Assembly (NCBI GenBank): GCA_920105625.2
Contig: OV050031.1
Coordinates: forward strand, 93,253,676 to 93,317,675
Source: Clusia tigrina
Taxonomy: Eukaryota > Arthropoda > Insecta > Diptera > Clusiidae
Direction: 5' to 3'
DNA: 64,000 nucleotides
The notes beneath the pieces were generated by a model that was given only the letters and a program-made list of their open reading frames with translations, was not told where the DNA came from and searched no databases. Positions 51,662 through 63,498 of this stretch are shown here, one piece after another. Position 1 is the first letter of the stretch, and the number at the start of each line of letters is the position of its first letter. The translations under genes were made by a program, and so were the position numbers.

Positions 51662-53217
51662 TCTATACAGTACGTCCTACACCTATCAAAGTTTGCAACA
51701 TACAAGTGCTTGTAACTTTTTACTGGAGCGTCATAAAACCTTGAAATTTTGTAACAATAAAATACTCGAGCCTCTTGTCAATTTAAGCTATCGCTCAAAG
51801 CTATGCTACCCTTGAGTCCCAAATCAAACACTGATAAAACTTCAAATGGCCCTAACTTCTATACGGTACGTCCTACACCTATCAAAGTTTGCAACATACA
51901 AATGCTTGTAACTTTTTACTGGAGCGTCATAAAACCTTGAAATTTTGTAACAATAAAGTACTCGAGCCGCTTGTCAATTTAAGCTATCGCTCAAAGCTAT
52001 GCTACCCTTGAGTCCCAAATCATACACTGATAAAACTTCAAATGGCCCTAAATTCTGTACGGTACGTCCTACACCTATCAAAGTTTCCAACATATAAATG
52101 CTTGTAACTTTTTACTGGAGCGTCATAAAACCTTGAAATTTTGTAACAATAAAGTACTCGAGCCTCTTGTCAATTTAAGCTATCGCTCAAAGCTATGCTA
52201 CCCTTGAGTCCCAAATCAAACACTGATAAAACTTCAAATGGCCCTAAGTTCTATACGGTATGTCCTACACCTATCAAAGTTTGCAACATACAAATGCTTG
52301 TAACTTTTTATTGGAGCGTAATAAAACCTTGAAATTTTGTAATAATAAAGTACTCGAGCCTCTTGTCAATTTAAGCTATTCCTCAAAGCTATGCTACCCT
52401 TGAGTCCCAAATCAAACACTTCGCAAACACGCCCTAACTTCTATACGGTACGTCCTACACCTATCAAAGTTTGCAACATACAAATGCTTGTAACTTTTTA
52501 TTGGAGCGTAATAAAACCTTGAAATTTTGTAATAATAAAGTACTCGAGCCTCTTGTCAATTTAAGCTATTGCTCAAAGCTATGCTACCCTTAAGTCCCGA
52601 ATCAAACACTGATAAAACTTCAAATGGCCCTAACTTCTGTACGGTACGTCCTACATCTATCAAAGTTTGCAACACACAAATGCATTTAACTTTTTACTGG
52701 AGCGTCATAAAACCTTGAAATTTTGTAACAATAAAGTACTCGAGCCTCTTGTCAATTTAAGCTATCGCTCAAAGCTATGCTACCCTTAAGTCCCAAATCA
52801 AACACTGATAAAACTTCAAATGGCCCTAACTTCTGTACGGTACGTCCTGCACCTATCAAGGTTTGCAACACACAAATGCATTTAACTTTTTACTGGAGCG
52901 TCATAAAACCTTGAAATTTTGTAACAATAAAGTACACGAGCCTCTTGTCAATTTAAGCTAACGCTCAAAGCTATGCTACCCTTGAATCCCAAATCAAACA
53001 CTGATAAAACTTCAAATGGCCCTAACTTCTGTACGGTACGTCCTACACCTATCAAAGTTTGCAACATACAAATGCTTGTAACTTTTTACTGGAGCGCCAT
53101 AAAACCTTGAAATTTTGTAACAATAAAATACTCGAGCCTCTTGTCAATTTAAGCTATCGCTCAAAGCTATGCTACCCTTAAGTCCCAAATCAAACACTTC
53201 GCAAACACGCCCTAACT
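51662..53217 (+). repeat. Region 3 8-monomer tandem duplication, copy 2 (1556 bp)
   Basis: Near-identical second copy of the preceding block. It contains the last AGGTTTGCAACACAC monomer of the window (52859). After its end, at the TTATTGGAGCGTAAT monomer (about 53277), the text passes into region 4 types with the private CAAAGTAATGC (about 53352). Confidence 0.88.
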
Positions 53218-53397
53218 TCTATACGGTACGTCCTACACCTATCAAAGTTTGCAACATACAAATGCTTGTAACTTTTTATTGGAGCGTAATAAAACCTTGA
53301 AATTTTGTAATAATAAAGTACTCGAGCCTCTTGTCAATTTAAGCTATCGCTCAAAGTAATGCTACCCTTGAGTCCCAAATCAAACACTGATAAAACT

Positions 53398-54762
53398 TCA
53401 AATGGCCCTAACTTCTATATGGTACGTCCTACACCTATCAAAGTTTGCAACATATAAATGCTTGTAACTTTTTACTGGAGCGTCATAAAACCTTGAAATT
53501 TTGTAACAATAAACTACTCGAGCCTCTTGTGAATTTAAGCTATTGCTCAAAGCTATGCTACCCTTGAATCCTAAATCAAACACTGATAAAACTTCAAATG
53601 GCCCTAACTTCTATACGGTACGTCCTACACCTATCAAAGTTTGCAACATATAAATGCTTGTAACTTTTTACTGGAGCGTCATAAAACATTGTAATTTTGT
53701 AACAATAAAGTACTCGAGCCTCTTGTCAATTTAAGCTATCGCTCAAAGCTATGCTACCCTTAAGTCCAAATCAAACACTAATAAAACTTCAAATGGCCCT
53801 AAATTCTATACGGTACGTCCTACACCTATCAAAGTTTGCAACACACAAATGCTTGTAACTTTTCACTGGAGCGTTATAAAACCTTGAAATTTTGTAACAA
53901 TAAAGTACTCGAGCCTCTTGTCAATTTAAGCTTTTGCTCAAAGCTATGCTACCCTTAAGTCCCGAATCAAACACTGATAAAACTTCAAATGGCCCTAACT
54001 TCTATACGGTACGTCCTACACCTATGAAAGTTTGCAACATACAATTGCTTGTAACTTTTCACTGGAGCCTCATAAAACCTTGAAATTTTGTAACAATAAA
54101 GTACTCGAGCTTCTTGTCAATTTAAGCTATCGCTCAAAGCTATGCTACCCTTAAGTCCCAAATCAAACACTGATAAAACTTCAAATGGTCCTAGCTTCTG
54201 TACGGTACGTCCTACACCTATCAAAGTTAGCAACATACAAATACTTGTAACTTTTTACTGGAGCGTCATAAAACCTTGAAATTTTGTAACAATAAAGTAC
54301 TCGAGCCTCTTGTCAATTTAAGCTTTTGCTCAAAGCTATGCTACCCTTAAGTCCCGAATCAAACACTGATAAAACTTCAAATGGCCCTAACTTCTATACG
54401 GTACGTCCTACACCTATCAAAGTTTGCAACATACAATTGCTTGTAACTTTTCACTGGAGCCTCATAAAACCTTGAAATTTTGTAACAATAAAATACTCGA
54501 GCCTCTTGTCAATTTAAGCTATCGCTCAAAGCTATGCTACCCTTAAGTCCCAAATCAAACACTTCGCAAACACGCCCTAACTTCTATACGGTACGTCCTA
54601 CACCTATCAAAGTTTGCAACATACAAATGCTTGTAACTTTTTATTGGAGCGTAATAAAACCTTGAAATTTTGTAATAATAAAGTACTCGAGCCTCTTGTC
54701 AATTTAAGCTATCGCTCAAAGTAATGCTACCCTTGAGTCCCAAATCAAACACTGATAAAACT
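53398..54762 (+). repeat. Region 4 entry unit, seven divergent monomers (1365 bp)
   Basis: Starts with a p monomer but is less regular than the rest. Marks: AATAAACTACTC near 53508, CATTGTAATTTTG near 53687, a one-base-short AAGTCCAAATC with CACTAATAAAAC near 53762, CTATGAAAG near 54023, GGTCCTAGCTTC near 54187 and GTTAGCAAC near 54226. The length fits seven monomers with one 190-bp copy and one lost base. This is the ragged edge where region 4 types meet region 3. Confidence 0.8.
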
Positions 54763-55926
54763 TCAAATGGCCCTAACTTCTATATGGTACGTCCTACACC
54801 TATCAAAGTTTGCAACATATAAATGCTTGTAACTTTTTACTGGAGCGTCATAAAACCTTGAAATTTTGTAACAATAAAGTACTCGAGCCTCTTGTGAATT
54901 TAAGCTATTGCTCAAAGCTATGCTACCCTTGAATCCTAAATCAAACACTGATAAAACTTCAAATGGCCCTAAATTCTATACGGTACGTCCTACACCTATC
55001 AAAGTTTGCAACACACAAATGCTTGTAACTTTTCACTGGAGCGTTATAAAACCTTGAAATTTTGTAACAATAAAGTACTCGAGCCTCTTGTCAATTTAAG
55101 CTTTTGCTCAAAGCTATGCTACCCTTAAGTCCCGAATCAAACACTGATAAAACTTCAAATGGCCCTAACTTCTATACGGTACGTCCTACACCTATCAAAG
55201 TTTGCAACATACAATTGCTTGTAACTTTTCACTGGAGCCTCATAAAACCTTGAAATTTTGTAACAATAAAATACTCGAGCCTCTTGTCAATTTAAGCTAT
55301 CGCTCAAAGCTATGCTACCCTTAAGTCCCAAATCAAACACTTCGCAAACACGCCCTAACTTCTATACGGTACGTCCTACACCTATCAAAGTTTGCAACAC
55401 ACAAATGCTTGTAACTTTTCACTGGAGCGTTATAAAACCTTGAAATTTTGTAACAATAAAGTACTCGAGCCTCTTGTCAATTTAAGCTTTTGCTCAAAGC
55501 TATGCTACCCTTAAGTCCCGAATCAAACACTGATAAAACTTCAAATGGCCCTAACTTCTATACGGTACGTCCTACACCTATCAAAGTTTGCAACATACAA
55601 TTGCTTGTAACTTTTCACTGGAGCCTCATAAAACCTTGAAATTTTGTAACAATAAAATACTCGAGCCTCTTGTCAATTTAAGCTATCGCTCAAAGCTATG
55701 CTACCCTTAAGTCCCAAATCAAACACTTCGCAAACACGCCCTAACTTCTATACGGTACGTCCTACACCTATCAAAGTTTGCAACATACAAATGCTTGTAA
55801 CTTTTTATTGGAGCGTAATAAAACCTTGAAATTTTGTAATAATAAAGTACTCGAGCCTCTTGTCAATTTAAGCTATCGCTCAAAGTAATGCTACCCTTGA
55901 GTCCCAAATCAAACACTGATAAAACT
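54763..55926 (+). repeat. Region 4 unit p-(qr)2-s (1164 bp)
   Basis: p, then two q-r pairs (190-bp endings at 55342 and 55728), then s. 778 + 386 = 1164 as observed between successive p monomers. Confidence 0.88.
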
Positions 55927-56508
55927 TCAAATGGCCCTAACTTCTATATGGTACGTCCTACACCTATCAAAGTTTGCAACATATAAATGCTTGTAACTTT
56001 TTACTGGAGCGTCATAAAACCTTGAAATTTTGTAACAATAAAGTACTCGAGCCTCTTGTCAATTTAAGCTATTGCTCAAAGCTATGCTACCCTTAAGTCC
56101 CGAATCAAACACTGATAAAACTTCAAATGGCCCTAACTTCTATACGGTACGTCCTACACCTATCAAAGTTTGCAACATACAATTGCTTGTAACTTTTCAC
56201 TGGAGCCTCATAAAACCTTGAAATTTTGTAACAATAAAATACTCGAGCCTCTTGTCAATTTAAGCTATCGCTCAAAGCTATGCTACCCTTAAGTCCCAAA
56301 TCAAACACTTCGCAAACACGCCCTAACTTCTATACGGTACGTCCTACACCTATCAAAGTTTGCAACATACAAATGCTTGTAACTTTTTATTGGAGCGTAA
56401 TAAAACCTTGAAATTTTGTAATAATAAAGTACTCGAGCCTCTTGTCAATTTAAGCTATCGCTCAAAGTAATGCTACCCTTGAGTCCCAAATCAAACACTG
56501 ATAAAACT
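55927..56508 (+). repeat. Region 4 contracted unit: p/q hybrid, r, s (582 bp)
   Basis: The first monomer begins as p (CTATATGG, CATATAAATGC) and ends as q (CTTAAGTCCCGAATC, about 56090-56105), so p and q have been fused with loss of one monomer. The length 582 = 196 + 190 + 196 agrees. Confidence 0.87.
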
Positions 56509-57286
56509 TCAAATGGCCCTAACTTCTATATGGTACGTCCTACACCTATCAAAGTTTGCAACATATAAATGCTTGTAACTTTTTACTGGAGCGTCATAAA
56601 ACCTTGAAATTTTGTAACAATAAAGTACTCGAGCCTCTTGTGAATTTAAGCTATTGCTCAAAGCTATGCTACCCTTGAATCCTAAATCAAACACTGATAA
56701 AACTTCAAATGGCCCTAAATTCAATACGGTACGTCCTACACCTATCAAAGTTTGCAACACACAAATGCTTGTAACTTTTCACTGGAGCGTTATAAAACCT
56801 TGAAATTTTGTAACAATAAAGTACTCGAGCCTCTTGTCAATTTAAGCTTTTGCTCAAAGCTATGCTACCCTTAAGTCCCGAATCAAACACTGATAAAACT
56901 TCAAATGGCCCTAACTTCTATACGGTACGTCCTACACCTATCAAAGTTTGCAACATACAATTGCTTGTAACTTTTCACTGGAGCGTCATAAAACCTTGAA
57001 ATTTTGTAACAATAAAGTACTCGAGCCTCTTGTGAATTTAAGCTATTGCTCAAAGCTATGCTACCCTTAAGTCCCAAATCAAACACTTCGCAAACACGCC
57101 CTAACTTCTATACGGTACGTCCTACACCTATCAAAGTTTGCAACATACAAATGCTTGTAACTTTTTATTGGAGCGTAATAAAACCTTGAAATTTTGTAAT
57201 AATAAAGTACTCGAGCCTCTTGTCAATTTAAGCTATCGCTCAAAGTAATGCTACCCTTGAGTCCCAAATCAAACACTGATAAAACT
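56509..57286 (+). repeat. Region 4 basic unit p-q-r-s (778 bp), with a patchwork r
   Basis: Standard length. The third monomer (about 56901-57090) starts as r (CAATTGC), carries GAGCGTCATAA, TTGTGAATTT and CTATTGCTC from p in its middle, and ends with the r-type 190-bp block (57088). A private CTAAATTCAATACGG lies near 56715; this allows a slightly longer open frame on the minus strand, which I do not regard as a gene. Confidence 0.86.
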
Positions 57287-58450
57287 TCAAATGGCCCTAA
57301 CTTCTATATGGTACGTCCTACACCTATCAAAGTTTGCAACATATAAATGCTTGTAACTTTTTACTGGAGCGTCATAAAACCTTGAAATTTTGTAACAATA
57401 AAGTACTCGAGCCTCTTGTGAATTTAAGCTATTGCTCAAAGCTATGCTACCCTTGAATCCTAAATCAAACACTGATAAAACTTCAAATGGCCCTAAATTC
57501 TATACGGTACGTCCTACACCTATCAAAGTTTGCAACACACAAATGCTTGTAACTTTTCACTGGAGCGTTATAAAACCTTGAAATTTTGTAACAATAAAGT
57601 ACTCGAGCCTCTTGTCAATTTAAGCTTTTGCTCAAAGCTATGCTACCCTTAAGTCCCGAATCAAACACTGATAAAACTTCAAATGGCCCTAACTTCTATA
57701 CGGTACGTCCTACACCTATCAAAGTTTGCAACATACAATTGCTTGTAACTTTTCACTGGAGCCTCATAAAACCTTGAAATTTTGTAACAATAAAGTACTC
57801 GAGCCTCTTGTCAATTTAAGCTATCGCTCAAAGCTATGCTACCCTTAAGTCCCAAATCAAACACTTCGCAAACACGCCCTAACTTCTATACGGTACGTCC
57901 TACACCTATCAAAGTTTGCAACACACAAATGCTTGTAACTTTTCACTGGAGCGTTATAAAACCTTGAAATTTTGTAACAATAAAGTACTCGAGCCTCTTG
58001 TCAATTTAAGCTTTTGCTCAAAGCTATGCTACCCTTAAGTCCCGAATCAAACACTGATAAAACTTCAAATGGCCCTAACTTCTATACGGTACGTCCTACA
58101 CCTATCAAAGTTTGCAACATACAATTGCTTGTAACTTTTCACTGGAGCCTCATAAAACCTTGAAATTTTGTAACAATAAAATACTCGAGCCTCTTGTCAA
58201 TTTAAGCTATCGCTCAAAGCTATGCTACCCTTAAGTCCCAAATCAAACACTTCGCAAACACGCCCTAACTTCTATACGGTACGTCCTACACCTATCAAAG
58301 TTTGCAACATACAAATGCTTGTAACTTTTTATTGGAGCGTAATAAAACCTTGAAATTTTGTAATAATAAAGTACTCGAGCCTCTTGTCAATTTAAGCTAT
58401 CGCTCAAAGTAATGCTACCCTTGAGTCCCAAATCAAACACTGATAAAACT
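57287..58450 (+). repeat. Region 4 unit p-(qr)2-s (1164 bp)
   Basis: Two q-r pairs, 190-bp endings at 57866 and 58252. The first r has AATAAAGTACTC instead of the usual AATAAAATACTC. Confidence 0.88.
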
Positions 58451-58842
58451 TCAAATGGCCCTAACTTCTATATGGTACGTCCTACACCTATCAAAGTTTG
58501 CAACATATAAATGCTTGTAACTTTTTACTGGAGCGTCATAAAACCTTGAAATTTTGTAACAATAAAGTACTCGAGCCTCTTGTGAATTTAAGCTATTGCT
58601 CAAAGCTATGCTACCCTTAAGTCCCGAATCAAACACTGATAAAACTTCAAATGGCCCTAACTTCTATACGGTACGTCCTACACCTATCAAAGTTTGCAAC
58701 ATACAATTGCTTGTAACTTTTCACTGGAGCGTAATAAAACCTTGAAATTTTGTAATAATAAAGTACTCGAGCCTCTTGTCAATTTAAGCTATCGCTCAAA
58801 GTAATGCTACCCTTGAGTCCCAAATCAAACACTGATAAAACT
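58451..58842 (+). repeat. Region 4 minimal unit: p/q hybrid plus r/s hybrid (392 bp)
   Basis: Only two monomers before the next p. The first has p text up to TTGTGAATTT and CTATTGCTC, then the q ending CTTAAGTCCCGAATC. The second starts as r (CAATTGC, TTTTCACTGG) and switches to s at GGAGCGTAAT, continuing TAATAATAAAG and CAAAGTAATGC. Both fusions keep monomer register; 392 = 2 x 196. Confidence 0.88.
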
Positions 58843-59620
58843 TCAAATGGCCCTAACTTCTATATGGTACGTCCTACACCTATCAAAGTTTGCAACATAT
58901 AAATGCTTGTAACTTTTTACTGGAGCGTCATAAAACCTTGAAATTTTGTAACAATAAAGTACTCGAGCCTCTTGTGAATTTAAGCTATTGCTCAAAGCTA
59001 TGCTACCCTTGAATCCTAAATCAAACACTGATAAAACTTCAAATGGCCCTAACTTCTATACGGTACGTCCTACACCTATCAAAGTTTGCAACACACAAAT
59101 GCTTGTAACTTTTCACTGGAGCGTTATAAAACCTTGAAATTTTGTAACAATAAAGTACTCGAGCCTCTTGTCAATTTAAGCTTTTGCTCAAAGCTATGCT
59201 ACCCTTAAGTCCCGAATCAAACACTGATAAAACTTCAAATGGCCCTAACTTCTATACGGTACGTCCTACACCTATCAAAGTTTGCAACATACAATTGCTT
59301 GTAACTTTTCACTGGAGCCTCATAAAACCTTGAAATTTTGTAACAATAAAATACTCGAGCCTCTTGTCAATTTAAGCTATCGCTCAAAGCTATGCTACCC
59401 TTAAGTCCCAAATCAAACACTTCGCAAACACGCCCTAACTTCTATACGGTACGTCCTACACCTATCAAAGTTTGCAACATACAAATGCTTGTAACTTTTT
59501 ATTGGAGCGTAATAAAACCTTGAAATTTTGTAATAATAAAGTACTCGAGCCTCTTGTCAATTTAAGCTATCGCTCAAAGTAATGCTACCCTTGAGTCCCA
59601 AATCAAACACTGATAAAACT
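58843..59620 (+). repeat. Region 4 basic unit p-q-r-s (778 bp)
   Basis: Canonical order with the 190-bp ending at 59422. The q monomer here has CTAACTTC rather than the usual CTAAATTC in front of CTATACGG (about 59050). Confidence 0.88.
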
Positions 59621-61170
59621 TCAAATGGCCCTAACTTCTATATGGTACGTCCTACACCTATCAAAGTTTGCAACATATAAATGCTTGTAACTTTTTACTG
59701 GAGCGTCATAAAACCTTGAAATTTTGTAACAATAAAGTACTCGAGCCTCTTGTGAATTTAAGCTATTGCTCAAAGCTATGCTACCCTTGAATCCTAAATC
59801 AAACACTGATAAAACTTCAAATGGCCCTAAATTCTATACGGTACGTCCTACACCTATCAAAGTTTGCAACACACAAATGCTTGTAACTTTTCACTGGAGC
59901 GTTATAAAACCTTGAAATTTTGTAACAATAAAGTACTCGAGCCTCTTGTCAATTTAAGCTTTTGCTCAAAGCTATGCTACCCTTAAGTCCCGAATCAAAC
60001 ACTGATAAAACTTCAAATGGCCCTAACTTCTATACGGTACGTCCTACACCTATCAAAGTTTGCAACATACAATTGCTTGTAACTTTTCACTGGAGCCTCA
60101 TAAAACCTTGAAATTTTGTAACAATAAAATACTCGAGCCTCTTGTCAATTTAAGCTATCGCTCAAAGCTATGCTACCCTTAAGTCCCAAATCAAACACTT
60201 CGCAAACACGCCCTAACTTCTATACGGTACGTCCTACACCTATCAAAGTTTGCAACACACAAATGCTTGTAACTTTTCACTGGAGCGTTATAAAACCTTG
60301 AAATTTTGTAACAATAAACTACTCGAGCCTCTTGTCAATTTAAGCTTTTGCTCAAAGCTATGCTACCCTTAAGTCCCGAATCAAACACTGATAAAACTTC
60401 AAATGGCCCTAACTTCTATACGGTACGTCCTACACCTATCAAAGTTTGCAACATACAATTGCTTGTAACTTTTCACTGGAGCCTCATAAAACCTTGAAAT
60501 TTTGTAACAATAAAGTACTCGAGCTTCTTGTCAATTTAAGCTATCGCTCAAAGCTATGCTACCCTTAAGTCCCAAATCAAACACTTCGCAAACACGCCCT
60601 AACTTCTATACGGTACGTCCTACACCTATCAAAGTTTGCAACACACAAATGCTTGTAACTTTTCACTGGAGCGTTATAAAACCTTGAAATTTTGTAACAA
60701 TAAAGTACTCGAGCCTCTTGTCAATTTAAGCTATTGCTCAAAGCTATGCTACCCTTAAGTCCCGAATCAAACACTGATAAAACTTCAAATGGCCCTAACT
60801 TCTATACGGTACGTCCTACACCTATCAAAGTTTGCAACATACAATTGCTTGTAACTTTTCACTGGAGCCTCATAAAACCTTGAAATTTTGTAACAATAAA
60901 ATACTCGAGCCTCTTGTCAATTTAAGCTATCGCTCAAAGCTATGCTACCCTTAAGTCCCAAATCAAACACTTCGCAAACACGCCCTAACTTCTATACGGT
61001 ACGTCCTACACCTATCAAAGTTTGCAACATACAAATGCTTGTAACTTTTTATTGGAGCGTAATAAAACCTTGAAATTTTGTAATAATAAAGTACTCGAGC
61101 CTCTTGTCAATTTAAGCTATCGCTCAAAGTAATGCTACCCTTGAGTCCCAAATCAAACACTGATAAAACT
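59621..61170 (+). repeat. Region 4 long unit p-(qr)3-s (1550 bp)
   Basis: Three q-r pairs with 190-bp endings at 60200, 60586 and 60972 (386 apart). 778 + 2 x 386 = 1550. Private marks: AATAAACTACTC in the second q (about 60310), GAGCTTCTTG in the second r (about 60521), and CTATTGCTC in the third q (about 60732). Confidence 0.9.
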
Positions 61171-61948
61171 TCAAATGGCCCTAACTTCTATATGGTACGT
61201 CCTACACCTATCAAAGTTTGCAACATATAAATGCTTGTAACTTTTTACTGGAGCGTCATAAAACCTTGAAATTTTGTAACAATAAAGTACTCGAGCCTCT
61301 TGTGAATTTAAGCTATTGCTCAAAGCTATGCTACCCTTGAATCCTAAATCAAACACTGATAAAACTTCAAATGGCCCTAAATTCTATACGGTACGTCCTA
61401 CACCTATCAAAGTTTGCAACACACAAATGCTTGTAACTTTTCACTGGAGCGTTATAAAACCTTGAAATTTTGTAACAATAAAGTACTCGAGCCTCTTGTC
61501 AATTTAAGCTTTTGCTCAAAGCTATGCTACCCTTAAGTCCCGAATCAAACACTGATAAAACTTCAAATGGCCCTAACTTCTATACGGTACGTCCTACACC
61601 TATCAAAGTTTGCAACATACAATTGCTTGTAACTTTTCACTGGAGCCTCATAAAACCTTGAAATTTTGTAACAATAAAATACTCGAGCCTCTTGTCAATT
61701 TAAGCTATCGCTCAAAGCTATGCTACCCTTAAGTCCCAAATCAAACACTTCGCAAACACGCCCTAACTTCTATACGGTACGTCCTACACCTATCAAAGTT
61801 TGCAACATACAAATGCTTGTAACTTTTTATTGGAGCGTAATAAAACCTTGAAATTTTGTAATAATAAAGTACTCGAGCCTCTTGTCAATTTAAGCTATCG
61901 CTCAAAGTAATGCTACCCTTGAGTCCCAAATCAAACACTGATAAAACT
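61171..61948 (+). repeat. Region 4 basic unit p-q-r-s (778 bp)
   Basis: Canonical unit, 190-bp ending at 61750. With the preceding long unit it forms a 12-monomer composite of 2328 bp that starts again at 61949. Confidence 0.89.
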
Positions 61949-63498
61949 TCAAATGGCCCTAACTTCTATATGGTACGTCCTACACCTATCAAAGTTTGCA
62001 ACATATAAATGCTTGTAACTTTTTACTGGAGCGTCATAAAACCTTGAAATTTTGTAACAATAAAGTACTCGAGCCTCTTGTGAATTTAAGCTATTGCTCA
62101 AAGCTATGCTACCCTTGAATCCTAAATCAAACACTGATAAAACTTCAAATGGCCCTAAATTCTATACGGTACGTCCTACACCTATCAAAGTTTGCAACAC
62201 ACAAATGCTTGTAACTTTTCACTGGAGCGTTATAAAACCTTGAAATTTTGTAACAATAAAGTACTCGAGCCTCTTGTCAATTTAAGCTTTTGCTCAAAGC
62301 TATGCTACCCTTAAGTCCCGAATCAAACACTGATAAAACTTCAAATGGCCCTAACTTCTATACGGTACGTCCTACACCTATCAAAGTTTGCAACATACAA
62401 TTGCTTGTAACTTTTCACTGGAGCCTCATAAAACCTTGAAATTTTGTAACAATAAAATACTCGAGCCTCTTGTCAATTTAAGCTATCGCTCAAAGCTATG
62501 CTACCCTTAAGTCCCAAATCAAACACTTCGCAAACACGCCCTAACTTCTATACGGTACGTCCTACACCTATCAAAGTTTGCAACACACAAATGCTTGTAA
62601 CTTTTCACTGGAGCGTTATAAAACCTTGAAATTTTGTAACAATAAAGTACTCGAGCCTCTTGTCAATTTAAGCTTTTGCTCAAAGCTATGCTACCCTTAA
62701 GTCCCGAATCAAACACTGATAAAACTTCAAATGGCCCTAACTTCTATACGGTACGTCCTACACCTATCAAAGTTTGCAACACACAAATGCTTGTAACTTT
62801 TCACTGGAGCCTCATAAAACCTTGAAATTTTGTAACAATAAAATACTCGAGCCTCTTGTCAATTTAAGCTATCGCTCAAAGCTATGCTACCCTTAAGTCC
62901 CAAATCAAACACTTCGCAAACACGCCCTAACTTCTATACGGTACGTCCTACACCTATCAAAGTTTGCAACACACAAATGCTTGTAACTTTTCACTGGAGC
63001 GTTATAAAACCTTGAAATTTTGTAACAATAAAGTACTCGAGCCTCTTGTCAATTTAAGCTTTTGCTCAAAGCTATGCTACCCTTAAGTCCCGAATCAAAC
63101 ACTGATAAAACTTCAAATGGCCCTAACTTCTATACGGTACGTCCTACACCTATCAAAGTTTGCAACATACAATTGCTTGTAACTTTTCACTGGAGCCTCA
63201 TAAAACCTTGAAATTTTGTAACAATAAAATACTCGAGCCTCTTGTCAATTTAAGCTATCGCTCAAAGCTATGCTACCCTTAAGTCCCAAATCAAACACTT
63301 CGCAAACACGCCCTAACTTCTATACGGTACGTCCTACACCTATCAAAGTTTGCAACATACAAATGCTTGTAACTTTTTATTGGAGCGTAATAAAACCTTG
63401 AAATTTTGTAATAATAAAGTACTCGAGCCTCTTGTCAATTTAAGCTATCGCTCAAAGTAATGCTACCCTTGAGTCCCAAATCAAACACTGATAAAACT
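61949..63498 (+). repeat. Region 4 long unit p-(qr)3-s (1550 bp)
   Basis: Second long unit, 2328 bp after the first; 190-bp endings at 62528, 62914 and 63300. The middle r (about 62760-62815) starts with the q text CACACAAATGC and then shows the r mark GAGCCTCATAA, so it is a q/r chimera. The private changes of the first long unit are not shared. Confidence 0.89.

Larger units (their letters stand above)
44991..53210 (+). repeat. 190-bp monomer variant in region 3, 5 copies
   Basis: Positions of TCGCAAAC: 44991, 50865, 51643, 52421 and 53199. The replaced block has the same sequence and boundaries as in region 1, which indicates a single origin. At 50865 and 52421 it sits on a CTATTCCTC / GAGTCCC background, elsewhere on the usual CTTAAGTCCC background, so it has been moved between monomer types by conversion or exchange. 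Confidence 0.9.
54564..63311 (+). repeat. 190-bp monomer variant in region 4, 15 copies
   Basis: Positions of TCGCAAAC: 54564, 55342, 55728, 56310, 57088, 57866, 58252, 59422, 60200, 60586, 60972, 61750, 62528, 62914 and 63300. Every r monomer has it, so its density is about one per 620 bp here against one per 3.3 kb in HOR-1. Multiplication of the q-r pair is what spreads it. Confidence 0.92.
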
